A stretch of 64,000 nt of DNA, taken from the NCBI RefSeq assembly GCF_026183735.1, contig NZ_JAPFRE010000027.1, positions 17,703-81,702 of the forward strand, written 5' to 3'. The position numbers and the translations under genes are program-made. The notes below the pieces were generated by a model. The model was not told where the DNA came from, ran no database searches, and was given only the letters and a program-made list of their open reading frames with translations. Numbering within the stretch: the stretch's first letter is position 1; every line of letters begins with the position of its first letter. The stretch comes from Alteromonas sp. ASW11-130 (GTDB lineage Bacteria; Pseudomonadota; Gammaproteobacteria; Enterobacterales; Alteromonadaceae). Positions 55,111 through 64,000 of the stretch are shown piece by piece.

Positions 55111-58100
55111 AAGTGCGCTCCTCATTAGGGTTGGGTTGTGCAAGCTTGTTGCTCGTCTGTTCGGTAAAGCGTTTTACGTCGAATAAACTGTATAGCACGG
55201 GTATTAAAACCAGTGTCAGCAGTGTTGCGAACAACAACCCCGATATAACCGTGATCGCCATTGGTGCGCGTACTTCGGCGCCGTCACCAAACCCAATGGC
55301 TAATGGCATCAGACCTAAAATAGTCGTCATTGATGTCATAACAATAGGTCTTAAACGACTTTTGGCCGCATCGATAATGGCATAGTGCTTTTCTACTCCC
55401 TTGCTACGTAGCTGATTAATACGATCAACAAGTACAATTGCATTATTCACTACAATGCCGCTAAGCATAATTAAGCCGATGAACACAACAACACTGACGG
55501 TAGTCCCCGTTAGCCATAGGCCATATATCGATCCGGCGGCGGCAAGAGGCATAGAAAATAAGATAAGAAGCGGGTGCAGTAAGGATTCAAATTGTGAGGC
55601 CATGACTAAATAGACCAGGAAAACTGCTAGTACCAACGCAAACTGTAAGGAACTGAAGCTATGCTGCATATCTTCGCTCTGTCCCGCAATGGTTGCTTTT
55701 AATGTGACTGGCAATGTAATGGAATTGAGTATATTTTGTGCTTCAGCAACCCCTTCGTTTAAATCACCATAGGCGAGGTTAGCTTCGATTAACACTACTC
55801 GTTGCTGTCCGACGCGGGTGATTTCACTTGGGCCAGAACTCATAAAAACCTCGGCCACAGCGCCAAGCGGTATAGGCTGCGAACTTTCGGGGTTGATAAT
55901 AATGGCCCTGATATCTTGCACATTTTTACGCTGATTCTCACTGGTGCGTACGAGTACATCAATTTTTCGATCGTCATAGCTGAATTGGGTCGCGACACTG
56001 CCACCTATTTGTGTAGCGATCAGTTCTGAAATGTCCGCCGCATTTAGGTTTAACTGCGCGAGACGCGGATGGTCGAATACGACTTTTAATTCAGGGGTAC
56101 CCTCCCGTAAACTACGGGTGACATCGGCGAAACGTGAACTTTCGCTTAAACGTTGTTGGATGAGCTTACTATTGATTTGTAGTTGATTCAGGTCATATCC
56201 CTGTAATTCAATTTGTATAGGCGCGGAAAATGAGAATAATTCTGGTTCACCGAAGGTGCTTTGTACACCAGGTTCGCGGGCCAAATAATTACGCATAGCT
56301 TTTTTTACCGTGATAATACCATCGGCTTCGACACCCGATTTCATCACGACATTTAGTCGTCCCCAGTGGTCCCCCCCCTGAGTGGGGGATGCGCTTAATA
56401 AACTGCCCGTACCTGCAAGTGAATACGTTCGCGAAACCTGGTCTAAGGCTTCCGTTTGACGCGCTAAATTAGCTAACATTTGATCGGTTTGCCGCACGGT
56501 TGAGCCAGTAGGTAACGTAAGATCGACGAAAAACTCCCCTTGAGACATTGTCGGGATAAGCTCCGTGCCCAGTTTAGGAATAAGCAAAAACGCGCCAGCA
56601 GTGATAGCTAATGTTAGTGCCAGTACTATACCTCTAGTCTTGAGAGCTATTCTAAGTAAACCGTCATAGCACTTTTCAATACCTTTAAAACAAAGATTAA
56701 ATGATGAAGCTACGGGTATGAAAATAAAGTGTAGGGCGCGACTAACGATACGCCATAGCCCCACAGCCAAAGTAATTAGCGATGCAGGTAAATAAACAAA
56801 AACGAAACGCAAGAGAAATGTGATAGGGAAAAACGTCCAATACAATACTTTTGCAAAAGTCGTTTTAGGCTTATTGTTTTTTTCGTTATTCAAAAATAAA
56901 TCTGCGTGCGCTGGTGTGTTGCTTTTTTTTCTACTAGCTAGGCAAGGTATCAGGGTTATTGCGATTACCAGAGATGCCAGTAGAGCGAAAGAAACGGTCA
57001 TGGCTTGATCGCGGAATAGCTGACCTGCAATACCTTCCACAAATATAAGAGGAACAAACACAGCCAACGTGGTAAGAGTGGAAGCGACAATCGCAGAGGA
57101 TACTTCTTTAGTTCCTTCAGCCGCAGCAGTTTTATCGTCTGCGTTTTCTAAAGCACGCTGCTTTTGTTTATGTCGGTCAATATTTTCTAAAACTACAATA
57201 CTGTTATCAACTAATAGCCCAACCGCCAGCGCGATACCACCTAAACTCATTATATTCAGGCTGATATCATTAGCATACATCAGATTAAAGGTGGCAATAA
57301 CGGAAACAGGGATAGAAATTGAAATGATTAAGGTGGGCCAGAAGTCACGTAGAAAAAGATACAACACCAGCATGGCGAGCATTCCTCCCACTATGGCTGC
57401 CGCTTTTACATCTTCAATCGCTTGGTTAATAAATACGCTTTGGTCGTAGGTAGTTTGCAGCCCATACAGTTTAGGCATAGACTCTTTGATGCTATCCACA
57501 CGCGCTTGGACGCGTTTGGATACATCCACTGCATTGGCGTCGCCTTCTTTGTAGATAGCAATTTCGATTCCTTCGATACCATCAAATCGAGTGACCGCAT
57601 CACGCTCCTTATAGCCTGGAACGACAAAAGCAATATCTTTAAGCTGGATTGCGCGGCCTTCAATATTACCTACGTATAGCTTCTCAATTTCTTCAATAGA
57701 GGCAAACTGATTTAGGGTTCTTACTAAGTAGGTCTGACTACCATCGTTGATGCGGCCACCCGCAACGTTGACGTTTTCACTCTTTAATCGGTCTACGATG
57801 GTGTTTACGTTGATATTTAGCTGGCTGGCTTTACGCTGATCGATAAGAATTTGGATTTCATCTTCAAGCCCGCCGCCAATTTTGACGGAAGCTACCCCTT
57901 CAATGGACTCCAGCTCGCGTTTTATCTGTTTTTCAGCGAATAAACGCATGGCTTTCATGTTGTAGATAAATGACGCCTGGTCAGAAGGGGGATTAACTTC
58001 ATTAAAGCCCAGACCCATCTTCAATACTGGATCAAAGCTTGGATTAAAACGCAAAAGTCTTGGCTTATCTACATCTAACGGTAGCTGAAGAATATCCAGT

Positions 58101-58432
58101 TTTTCCCTTACTTCCAGACTGGCGAAGTCCATATCTGTTCCCCATGCAAATTGCAATACAACATCCGATTGCTCGGCCCGGGACACAGATTTGACATTTC
58201 TAACCGCTTTAACGACCCCGATGGCCTCTTCAATGGGTTTAGACACCAGTTGTTCAACTTCCGCCGGGGCGGCTCCAGTATAGGCAGTGCGGATGGTTAA
58301 GGTGGGGTAGGATAGGTCTGGCAGTAAATTAACCGATAATCTATTTAACGCTACCATTCCAAACAACAAAATAGCAAACGTAAACATGGCAACAGCAACT
58401 GGACGTTTAACAGCAATATCGACAATACGCAT
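55103..58432 (-). CDS. RND efflux pump permease, first subunit (AcrB/MdtB type)
   Basis: 1109 residues, about 70 longer than a standard AcrB. MRIVDIAVKRPVAVAMF start, GLLVDNSIVVLENID relay helix, and the extra length lies in a Lys- and aromatic-rich segment between helices 6 and 7 (about residues 500-590) that includes two added hydrophobic stretches (FFPITFLLRFVFVYLPASL; HFIFIPVASSF). It is the middle gene of an adaptor-RND-RND operon resembling MdtABC-type two-permease pumps. Gene order on the minus strand is adaptor, this, then the second permease. Confidence 0.92.
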   Translation of the reverse strand: MRIVDIAVKRPVAVAMFTFAILLFGMVALNRLSVNLLPDLSYPTLTIRTAYTGAAPAEVEQLVSKPIEEAIGVVKAVRNVKSVSRAEQSDVVLQFAWGTDMDFASLEVREKLDILQLPLDVDKPRLLRFNPSFDPVLKMGLGFNEVNPPSDQASFIYNMKAMRLFAEKQIKRELESIEGVASVKIGGGLEDEIQILIDQRKASQLNINVNTIVDRLKSENVNVAGGRINDGSQTYLVRTLNQFASIEEIEKLYVGNIEGRAIQLKDIAFVVPGYKERDAVTRFDGIEGIEIAIYKEGDANAVDVSKRVQARVDSIKESMPKLYGLQTTYDQSVFINQAIEDVKAAAIVGGMLAMLVLYLFLRDFWPTLIISISIPVSVIATFNLMYANDISLNIMSLGGIALAVGLLVDNSIVVLENIDRHKQKQRALENADDKTAAAEGTKEVSSAIVASTLTTLAVFVPLIFVEGIAGQLFRDQAMTVSFALLASLVIAITLIPCLASRKKSNTPAHADLFLNNEKNNKPKTTFAKVLYWTFFPITFLLRFVFVYLPASLITLAVGLWRIVSRALHFIFIPVASSFNLCFKGIEKCYDGLLRIALKTRGIVLALTLAITAGAFLLIPKLGTELIPTMSQGEFFVDLTLPTGSTVRQTDQMLANLARQTEALDQVSRTYSLAGTGSLLSASPTQGGDHWGRLNVVMKSGVEADGIITVKKAMRNYLAREPGVQSTFGEPELFSFSAPIQIELQGYDLNQLQINSKLIQQRLSESSRFADVTRSLREGTPELKVVFDHPRLAQLNLNAADISELIATQIGGSVATQFSYDDRKIDVLVRTSENQRKNVQDIRAIIINPESSQPIPLGAVAEVFMSSGPSEITRVGQQRVVLIEANLAYGDLNEGVAEAQNILNSITLPVTLKATIAGQSEDMQHSFSSLQFALVLAVFLVYLVMASQFESLLHPLLILFSMPLAAAGSIYGLWLTGTTVSVVVFIGLIMLSGIVVNNAIVLVDRINQLRSKGVEKHYAIIDAAKSRLRPIVMTSMTTILGLMPLAIGFGDGAEVRAPMAITVISGLLFATLLTLVLIPVLYSLFDVKRFTEQTSNKLAQPNPNEERTYG

Positions 58433-58469
58433 GGTTCTTGCTCCAAATATTATTCTTATTTAATGCGAA

Positions 58470-59555
58470 TTAGCTACGAACCACTTCAACAGGAGCACTG
58501 TCTTTTAAGTTCTGATGGCCTACGGTGACAACCTGTTCGGCGTTCTTTACTCCTGAGAGGATTTCAATTGTATTGCCGTCCTCATAGCCAAGTATGACTT
58601 CCCGTTTTTTGGCTATGCCATCTTCCACAACGAAAACGCTGTTTTTATTATCGATTGAAATAATTGCCTGACGAGGTAGTAAAGTCGCATTATCGTGCGT
58701 GTCATAGTTGATAGCGACCTCACTGAACATGCCAGCCATAAGCTTAGTGTCTTCGTTAGGCACGCGTAGGGTGACCTTAAATGTGCCGGTCTTAGGGTCT
58801 ACAACCGGACTTATCCTTTCAATGTATGCAGGGATAGCAGCGTTATTAAGGGCCGGGACGTTAAGTGAAGCCTTTTGTTCTTTACGGATCCTAGGTAGTT
58901 CGCTTTCCGGTAAATAAACAATTCCCTGCAACAACTTTTGTTGCACAATGTGAAACATTCGTTCACGTTGAAATGATTCAGTCAGGTTTCCTACTTTTGC
59001 ATTGCGCTCAGCGATAAAGCCACTGATAGGGGCCACGATGGTGGCTTCTTTTAGATCTAATTCGGCTAATTTGACTGTTGCCTTTATCGCTTCATACTGG
59101 GCAGATAATTTGTCATACGTGTCATCGCTGACAAGTTTCTTAGAATAGACTTTATTGATTTTGGCCAGCTCTTGCTCGACGCCTTTTAAATCTGCACGGG
59201 CTTTTTTAAGGCTTAATTCATAACGGCTGGGGTCGAGTTGAGCAAGAACTTGCCCTTTTTCCACATAATCACCTTCTTCCACGTAAATATTTTCGATAAT
59301 GCCAGCAGCTCGCGCGACTACGAACGCCTCTTCTTTGGCTTCAAGTATCGCTGTAGTGGAATAATTTGATGCGATTTCACCCTGACGGGCTTCGTACACT
59401 TCAACTGGAATTGCTAACGTTTTTTCTGCTTCGCTTTTGGCAGACTCTGCGGCATAGGTTGCATCAGCGTTACCGCAACCAGATAAAATAAAAGGTGAAC
59501 TAAGAAGGGTGGTTAACAGGATTGCTTTAGCAATTCGATTTAGTGGCTTATCCAT
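58470..59555 (-). CDS. RND efflux adaptor, periplasmic lipoprotein (HlyD/AcrA family)
   Basis: 361 residues with signal peptide and lipobox LSGC (Cys27). Barrel-sandwich halves (VVARAAGIIENIYVEEGDYVEKGQVLAQLD and IVAPISGFIAERNAKVGN, given as regions near 80-110 and 170-190) flank a coiled-coil hairpin (KKARADLKGVEQELAKINKVYSKKLVSDD region). It joins the two permeases to an outer-membrane channel; no TolC-like gene is in the window. First gene of the operon, start ATG. Confidence 0.93.
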   Translation of the reverse strand: MDKPLNRIAKAILLTTLLSSPFILSGCGNADATYAAESAKSEAEKTLAIPVEVYEARQGEIASNYSTTAILEAKEEAFVVARAAGIIENIYVEEGDYVEKGQVLAQLDPSRYELSLKKARADLKGVEQELAKINKVYSKKLVSDDTYDKLSAQYEAIKATVKLAELDLKEATIVAPISGFIAERNAKVGNLTESFQRERMFHIVQQKLLQGIVYLPESELPRIRKEQKASLNVPALNNAAIPAYIERISPVVDPKTGTFKVTLRVPNEDTKLMAGMFSEVAINYDTHDNATLLPRQAIISIDNKNSVFVVEDGIAKKREVILGYEDGNTIEILSGVKNAEQVVTVGHQNLKDSAPVEVVRS

Positions 59556-59665
59556 GGTAGTGACCTTTGCTTATTGATGTGTAAGATATTAATAACATCA
59601 AATAGCATTCACTGTGCCACCGGCATGAAACGAAAAAGTTGTTTTGAAACAGAGGGTTGAGTTAT

Positions 59666-59716
59666 AAAAAAAGAGAGGCGAAAATAAACTTAGACGCAAG
59701 CTTAGTCTTTTTCGCC
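59666..59716 (-). terminator. Terminator after the OsmC gene
   Basis: Minus-strand GGCGAAAA (59709-59716) / TTTTCGCC (59677-59684) with a 24-base loop, then TCTCTTTTTTT (59666-59676). Confidence 0.7.
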
Positions 59717-59744
59717 AAAAGGTAGTGCTTATAACTAAGTTAAA

Positions 59745-60152
59745 TTAACCAGTGATAATTTCGTATGAGGTCGAAATTTTAACCGCATCTTTGAGCATCA
59801 GTATGACAGAACAGTACTTTTCAGCCGATAAGTTAACCGCACGATTCACCGCTTTTTCTGTTAACCCGCTACCTTCAACTTTATAATGCGCGTGAATTTT
59901 TGTGAAGACTTTCGGGGCAGACTCTGCGCGCTCAGCGGTTAATTCACAATCACAATGATGAATATCGAATCGTCCTTTCTTTAAGATGTCTACCACATCA
60001 ATACTAGAGCACGCGCCCACAGCGACTAACACCGATTCCATCGGCGATATAGCTTGTCCATTACCGTCCATTACCGTTTTATAACCTGTGTCGGTTTGGC
60101 CCGAGAAGGTAAGCTCTTTGTCCCATTTGACTTGTGCTTTCATCGTACTCAT
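59745..60152 (-). CDS. OsmC family protein
   Basis: 135 residues. SPMESVLVAVGACSSIDVVDIL includes the first conserved Cys (region 36-57), and KYCSVILMLK the second, the peroxidatic/resolving pair of OsmC/Ohr proteins. It most resembles the YhfA-type subgroup, which may reduce peroxides or persulfides. The ATGA start overlaps the stop of the CvfB-like gene by 4 bases. Confidence 0.88.
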   Translation of the reverse strand: MSTMKAQVKWDKELTFSGQTDTGYKTVMDGNGQAISPMESVLVAVGACSSIDVVDILKKGRFDIHHCDCELTAERAESAPKVFTKIHAHYKVEGSGLTEKAVNRAVNLSAEKYCSVILMLKDAVKISTSYEIITG

Positions 60153-61003
60153 TTTTTTGCGTTTTCCTTGTTGAGTTTAATCATTTCAGGATTAATCGTA
60201 ATACGGCGCTGTTTGTATAACGAACCGAGCGCTTTTTTATACGCCCCTTTACTGACGTTAAATCGTTGATATATATCATCGGCTGGACTTTTGTCAGTTA
60301 TTGTTGAAAATCCACCATGGGCATGTAAATCGTCAATAATTTGTTGTTCCAGTTTAGCTCTTCCTTTATGCAACTGAGGTTGTAAAGCTACGTCGATTTT
60401 ACCGTCTTCACGAATGGCTTTAATAAACCCTGTGGTCACGTCACCAATCTTTAAAGGTTTGAATGCATCGCTTTGAAAAATTAAACCTAGACAATTTTGA
60501 TTTATTAGTACCTTAAAGCCGAGAGGGGTTTTGGCATACACCTGACATTGCACCTCTTCGCCTTCATTTAAATAAGGGCTTTGCTCACGATAAAAGGAGT
60601 GAAGTCGGGTAGACCCCAGCAAGCAGCCTGTGTGCTCATCCATATAAACGTGCACCAGGCAACGCATTCCCTGATGGATTGGAAATTCCTGTTGGCGTGT
60701 TTTCACCAGTAAATCTTTATCAAGTCCCCAATCGAAAAATGCACCGAAGTCAGTGACTGATACCGCGGTTAATACAGCAGTTTCACCTACCATTACAGCA
60801 GGTTGATTATGGTAAGCAACAAGTTCACCATGCTCATCAGTACCAACAAATACATCTATTTTGTCGCCTTGTTTAATATTGTCAGGTGCATTTTCAGACA
60901 TCAACGTTACTAAACGATCTGGGTCTTCAGGCGTAGAAAGGTGAAAGCCAAAAGGGAGTTCGGCAGAAACAGTTAGCCGATTCATCTTGCCAATATTTAT
61001 CAT
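60149..61003 (-). CDS. S1-domain RNA-binding protein (CvfB/YitL-like)
   Basis: 284 residues from the ATG at 61003 with TGGA upstream. Three S1-like beta-barrels in series (about 1-60, 65-140, 145-215) and a C-terminal winged-helix region (SPADDIYQRFNVSKGAYKKALGSLYKQ). The LTAVSVTDFGAFFDWGLDKDLLV block is diagnostic of CvfB/YitL proteins. They bind RNA and influence virulence or translation in other bacteria; the target here is unknown. Its stop overlaps the osmC-like gene. Confidence 0.87.
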   Translation of the reverse strand: MINIGKMNRLTVSAELPFGFHLSTPEDPDRLVTLMSENAPDNIKQGDKIDVFVGTDEHGELVAYHNQPAVMVGETAVLTAVSVTDFGAFFDWGLDKDLLVKTRQQEFPIHQGMRCLVHVYMDEHTGCLLGSTRLHSFYREQSPYLNEGEEVQCQVYAKTPLGFKVLINQNCLGLIFQSDAFKPLKIGDVTTGFIKAIREDGKIDVALQPQLHKGRAKLEQQIIDDLHAHGGFSTITDKSPADDIYQRFNVSKGAYKKALGSLYKQRRITINPEMIKLNKENAKK

Positions 61004-61069
61004 AAGGTCCAAATGTGGATAGAATTACTTATGTAATGATAACCAAATGTAGAGATAAGCTGAACATTT

Positions 61070-61816
61070 ATGAAATTAAATTGTGATTTGGGCGAAAGTT
61101 ATGGTGTGTGGAAGATGCCCGTTGATGACGCGATTATGCCAATAATTGATCAGGCGAATATTGCCTGTGGCTTTCATGCTGGCGATCCGTTAGCAATAAA
61201 ACATGCTCTTGGTTTAGCCAAAAAACACGGTGTAGAAGTGGGGGCACACCCAGCATACCCAGACCTTTCAGGCTTTGGGAGACGAAGTTTAGCGATGGAC
61301 GCAAAAGAGATAATCGCGATGCTACATTATCAAATCGGGGCGTTACATGGAATGGCACACTGTGAAGATACGGTTATATCTTTCGTTAAGCCTCATGGTG
61401 CACTTTATAATGATATGTTGTCTTCAAAACAAGTAAGGCATGCGGTTATGGATGCTATAGCCAGCTTTATACCCACTTCATTGACCTTAGTTATGCAAGC
61501 GCACCCTGATTTTAGATCGTTTCGGGCTGAAGCTAATGAGAGAGATTTAGATATACGTTTCGAAGCCTTCGCTGATCGGTGTTATGCCGACAACGGAGCA
61601 TTGGTGTCTCGACGTGAAAAACATGCAGTATTAGATTTTGATAAGGCGCTAGAGCAAAGCGAAAAGTTAATAGAGCAAGGATTTGTAATCACTGAAAGTG
61701 GTAATACCTTACCGTTGATTGCTGATACACTTTGTGTACACGGCGACTCTCCTGATGCAGTTTACATGGCAAAAGCAATAAGAGAATTAATTAATCGTTC
61801 TGATAAAACAGCTTAA
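61070..61816 (+). CDS. pxpA: 5-oxoprolinase subunit PxpA (LamB/YcsF family)
   Basis: 248 residues. With PxpB and PxpC it hydrolyses 5-oxoproline (pyroglutamate) to glutamate with ATP. MKLNCDLGESYG, ANIACGFHAGD, VGAHPAYPD and KPHGALYN are the metal- and substrate-binding blocks of the family. First gene of the pxpABC operon; its stop overlaps the pxpB start by one base. Confidence 0.94.
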   Translation: MKLNCDLGESYGVWKMPVDDAIMPIIDQANIACGFHAGDPLAIKHALGLAKKHGVEVGAHPAYPDLSGFGRRSLAMDAKEIIAMLHYQIGALHGMAHCEDTVISFVKPHGALYNDMLSSKQVRHAVMDAIASFIPTSLTLVMQAHPDFRSFRAEANERDLDIRFEAFADRCYADNGALVSRREKHAVLDFDKALEQSEKLIEQGFVITESGNTLPLIADTLCVHGDSPDAVYMAKAIRELINRSDKTA

Positions 61817-62517
61817 TGATTTATCACATGAAGGCATTTAAACATATTAAGCATATCGCCTATGCAGGAATGGATGGGTTGATACTATACTTTGCCGGTG
61901 AAATTGGACCGGCTAATCAGCGCATTCAGCAGTATATGCAAGCTATCAGCTATGACAAACCGGACTGGTTGAAATCTCTCATTCCTTCATATGATACCCT
62001 TCTTGTGTGTTTTGATTGCTTCAAGGTTGATAGTCACTTCGTTTACCAATATCTCGCGAACCTTGAAATAGAAAGTTCTTTTACAAGTGATAGTTCACAC
62101 CATCATATTCCTGTGTGGTATGACTGCCCACAAACCAGTGACTTTGAACAAATAAAAAACCAAACGGGTTTGGAAAAAAATGAGGTCATTGAACTACACA
62201 CAGCCTATACATTGCAGGTTTTTGCGGTGGGGTTTGCTCCCGGTTTTGCCTATATGGGTGAATTAGTCGATGAATTAGTTTGCCCGCGATTAGCAACTCC
62301 TCGAAAACAGGTGCCCCAAGGCGCTGTCGCAATTGCAGAAAAACAAGCGGCGATTTATCCATTTAGCTCGCCAGGAGGGTGGAATTTGATTGGACTTTGC
62401 CCCTGGTATCATAATTTGTCAGATCCCGGCGATTTGCCAGAGTTTTCGGTAGGCGACAGAGTGTCTTTTTATTCCGTTAATGAGAAGCAGTATGGGGAAA
62501 TAGTAAATGACAAGTAG
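61816..62517 (+). CDS. pxpB: 5-oxoprolinase subunit PxpB (KipI family)
   Basis: 233 residues. Family blocks FAVGFAPGFAYMGEL, PRLATPRKQVPQGAVAIA and SPGGWNLIG are present. In Bacillus the homologue KipI also inhibits sporulation kinase A, but the metabolic role is the general one. TAATG overlap with pxpA; pxpC overlaps its end by 11 bases. Confidence 0.93.
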   Translation: MIYHMKAFKHIKHIAYAGMDGLILYFAGEIGPANQRIQQYMQAISYDKPDWLKSLIPSYDTLLVCFDCFKVDSHFVYQYLANLEIESSFTSDSSHHHIPVWYDCPQTSDFEQIKNQTGLEKNEVIELHTAYTLQVFAVGFAPGFAYMGELVDELVCPRLATPRKQVPQGAVAIAEKQAAIYPFSSPGGWNLIGLCPWYHNLSDPGDLPEFSVGDRVSFYSVNEKQYGEIVNDK

Positions 62518-63454
62518 ATTACCTATAACAATTGTCATTGATAACCCTGGTTTGTGCGCAATAATTGTAGATACAGGTCGCACCGAGGGACAGGATAGGG
62601 GGTTTTCTGAAGCTGGCCCGTTAGATGAAGAAGCGTATTTTTGGGCAAATTGGCTTTGCGGAAACGAAGTCTCAGAACCCGCTATTGAATGTATCGGGTC
62701 CATAGCGTTTACGGTCAAAGCTCACGCAGCTATGGCGGTAACCGGCCCTGAGGTGACATTGACAATTAATGGCGAGGAGCACGCGGCGTGGAAAACGCTT
62801 ACTGTAGATTCAGATGATAACGTTGCCATTTCTACAAAATGTTCAACCGCTAAATTTTATGTCGCTATAGGGGGCGTGTGGTTACTGAATAAGGTAATGG
62901 GTAGCGCATGTACTGTATCGCGCGAGGGTATGGGGGGACTGCATGAAAAGGGCCAACCACTGATTGCCAATGATTCTATTCCTATTCGGGTAGGTTGCGT
63001 TGAGAAAAAAGACGTACCCAAGTGCCTTCAACCTGATTATGCCTCGGTGAATCCCGTCGATATCGTCTTAGGCTATCAGTTCGAGAGTTTTCGCTCTTTG
63101 GCACGAAGACGCTTTTTTTCTACCGAATATGTAGTGACATCTGATATCAATCGAATGGGATATCGATTAAAGGGAGCTGCCGTTACCTCTGATATGAAGA
63201 GTATGCGCTCAGAAGGAATAAATTTTGGTGCAATTCAGTTTCCCCAGGATGGGCAACCTATCATAATGTTGAGAGATCGTCAGACCCTCGGTGGTTATCC
63301 TAAAATTGGATGTGTGGCACCTTACGATATTCCGCGATTAGTTCAAACCCCGATAGATGGAGCTATTCGCTTTAAAGAATGTGCGGCCAGTGACGCGCGC
63401 ACGAATTGGCTGCTCGCGCGGGTGCAAAGAGCTCGCTTTATCAATGGAAAATAA
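62507..63454 (+). CDS. pxpC: 5-oxoprolinase subunit PxpC (KipA family, biotin-dependent carboxyltransferase-like)
   Basis: 315 residues. TEGQDRGFSEAGPLDEEAY near the start, AMAVTGPEVTL, REGMGGLHEKGQPL, DSSQF-type GYQFESF and DRQTLGGYPKIGCV are the KipA/PxpC motifs. It forms the phosphotransfer/hydrolysis part with PxpB. Overlaps pxpB by 11 bases, so the three genes are translated as one unit. Confidence 0.93.
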   Translation: MTSRLPITIVIDNPGLCAIIVDTGRTEGQDRGFSEAGPLDEEAYFWANWLCGNEVSEPAIECIGSIAFTVKAHAAMAVTGPEVTLTINGEEHAAWKTLTVDSDDNVAISTKCSTAKFYVAIGGVWLLNKVMGSACTVSREGMGGLHEKGQPLIANDSIPIRVGCVEKKDVPKCLQPDYASVNPVDIVLGYQFESFRSLARRRFFSTEYVVTSDINRMGYRLKGAAVTSDMKSMRSEGINFGAIQFPQDGQPIIMLRDRQTLGGYPKIGCVAPYDIPRLVQTPIDGAIRFKECAASDARTNWLLARVQRARFINGK

Positions 63455-63461
63455 AAACATA

Positions 63462-64000
63462 ATGACTACAGTAGCGTTTCTGAATAACCAGTATCTGCCG
63501 CTTGATGAGGCAAAAATTTCCCCTATGGATAGGGGATTTCTGTTTGGTGATGGTATTTATGAGGTCATTCCCAGCTTTGATAAACGAATCGTTGGCTTTG
63601 ACGCTCATATGCAGCGTATGAAAAATAGTTTACTCGCATTGGAAATTGACAATCCCTTAAGTCGCGACGAATGGAAATCCCTCATACAGACTTTAGTCGA
63701 AAAGAATATTGAAGAATTAGGTGCAAGCGTGGGAGTTTATCTTCACGTTAGCAGAGGAATGCAATTAACCCGAAGTCATGGATACAACGACGACTTTACA
63801 CCCACAATATTTGGGTTTGCCTTTGCAATTCCCCCATCCCAATCCCATCGGCCCGATGAAGTCCAAGGGCTGTCAGTCTCTTTGGCTAAAGATTTACGTT
63901 GGCAACGTTGTCATATTAAATCGACTTCTCTGCTAGGAAATATACTGCATTTTCAAGAAGCGAAGCGAGACGGGAAGCATGAATCCATTTTATTTAACCA
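63462..64000 (+). CDS. Class IV aminotransferase, D-amino-acid transaminase-like (partial)
   Basis: Start of a gene cut by the window end; 179 codons seen. Class IV PLP fold: PMDRGFLFGDGIYEV at the N-terminus and the PLP lysine Lys153 in WQRCHIKSTSLLGN, which matches D-alanine/D-amino-acid transaminases (the branched-chain type differs here). The ATG at 63462 is preferred; an in-frame ATG at 63444 overlaps pxpC. It follows pxpC closely, so it may be in the same operon. Confidence 0.85.
   Translation, partial: MTTVAFLNNQYLPLDEAKISPMDRGFLFGDGIYEVIPSFDKRIVGFDAHMQRMKNSLLALEIDNPLSRDEWKSLIQTLVEKNIEELGASVGVYLHVSRGMQLTRSHGYNDDFTPTIFGFAFAIPPSQSHRPDEVQGLSVSLAKDLRWQRCHIKSTSLLGNILHFQEAKRDGKHESILFN

Overview
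The window reads as a chromosome segment from a marine gammaproteobacterium of the Alteromonadales (Alteromonas/Paraglaciecola type). The basis is gene content and order (yceD-rpmF-plsX-fabHDG-acpP-fabF-pabC-mltG-tmk-holB-tatD, alaA-yfbR, rne/rluC back to back), protein sequences close to but distinct from E. coli, and moderate AT-richness. No plasmid or phage replication genes and no integrase were seen.

Layout. 0-10.9 kb: tRNA-Asp, lolD-lolE, a dicarboxylate/amino-acid symporter, an Ig-repeat lipoprotein, astB, topA and a DUF2058 gene. 10.9-19.6 kb: an accessory strip of unrelated single genes (DUF4386, DUF5694, NTF2-like, GNAT, esterase, ASCH, HExxH protein, periplasmic solute-binding protein), nearly all on the + strand. 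They are separated by long non-coding gaps, with three REP-like quasi-palindromes and gene remnants. 19.6-37.5 kb: a housekeeping block of RNA turnover and modification (rne, rluC), fatty-acid synthesis (plsX to fabF), folate (pabC), cell wall (mltG) and DNA replication (tmk, holB). 37.5-46.1 kb: a second large lipoprotein, a VOC/flavodoxin-like gene pair behind a MerR-type promoter, a 49-bp tandem repeat array, an M2 peptidase, a YchJ-like gene, a SulA-like gene with a LexA box, and a decayed msrP (yedY) gene. 46.2-51.9 kb: dgt-like, yfbR and alaA, then an LRAT-domain protein, a DUF2189 membrane protein and a small membrane protein behind a 7-bp tandem repeat. 52-59.6 kb: a three-gene RND efflux operon with two pump subunits. 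59.7-64 kb: OsmC and CvfB-like genes, then divergently pxpA-pxpB-pxpC (5-oxoprolinase) and a class IV aminotransferase cut by the window end.

How genes work together. The central 26.4-32.7 kb block makes phosphatidic-acid precursors and fatty acids. acpP has its own promoter with a FadR-like dyad and an inverted repeat upstream. LolDE serves lipoprotein export, which fits the two lipoproteins and the lipoprotein efflux adaptor encoded here. The 5-oxoprolinase genes convert pyroglutamate to glutamate and overlap each other.

Most notable non-genic signals: the 49-bp hairpin array with nested higher-order duplication, the REP-like elements in the accessory strip, the msrP pseudogene, the 19-bp-spacer promoter before the VOC gene, a probable leaderless yceD transcript, and the heptanucleotide repeat next to a ribosome binding site. 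No clearly new multi-gene system could be demonstrated. All calls come from reading the sequence by eye; no database search was run.
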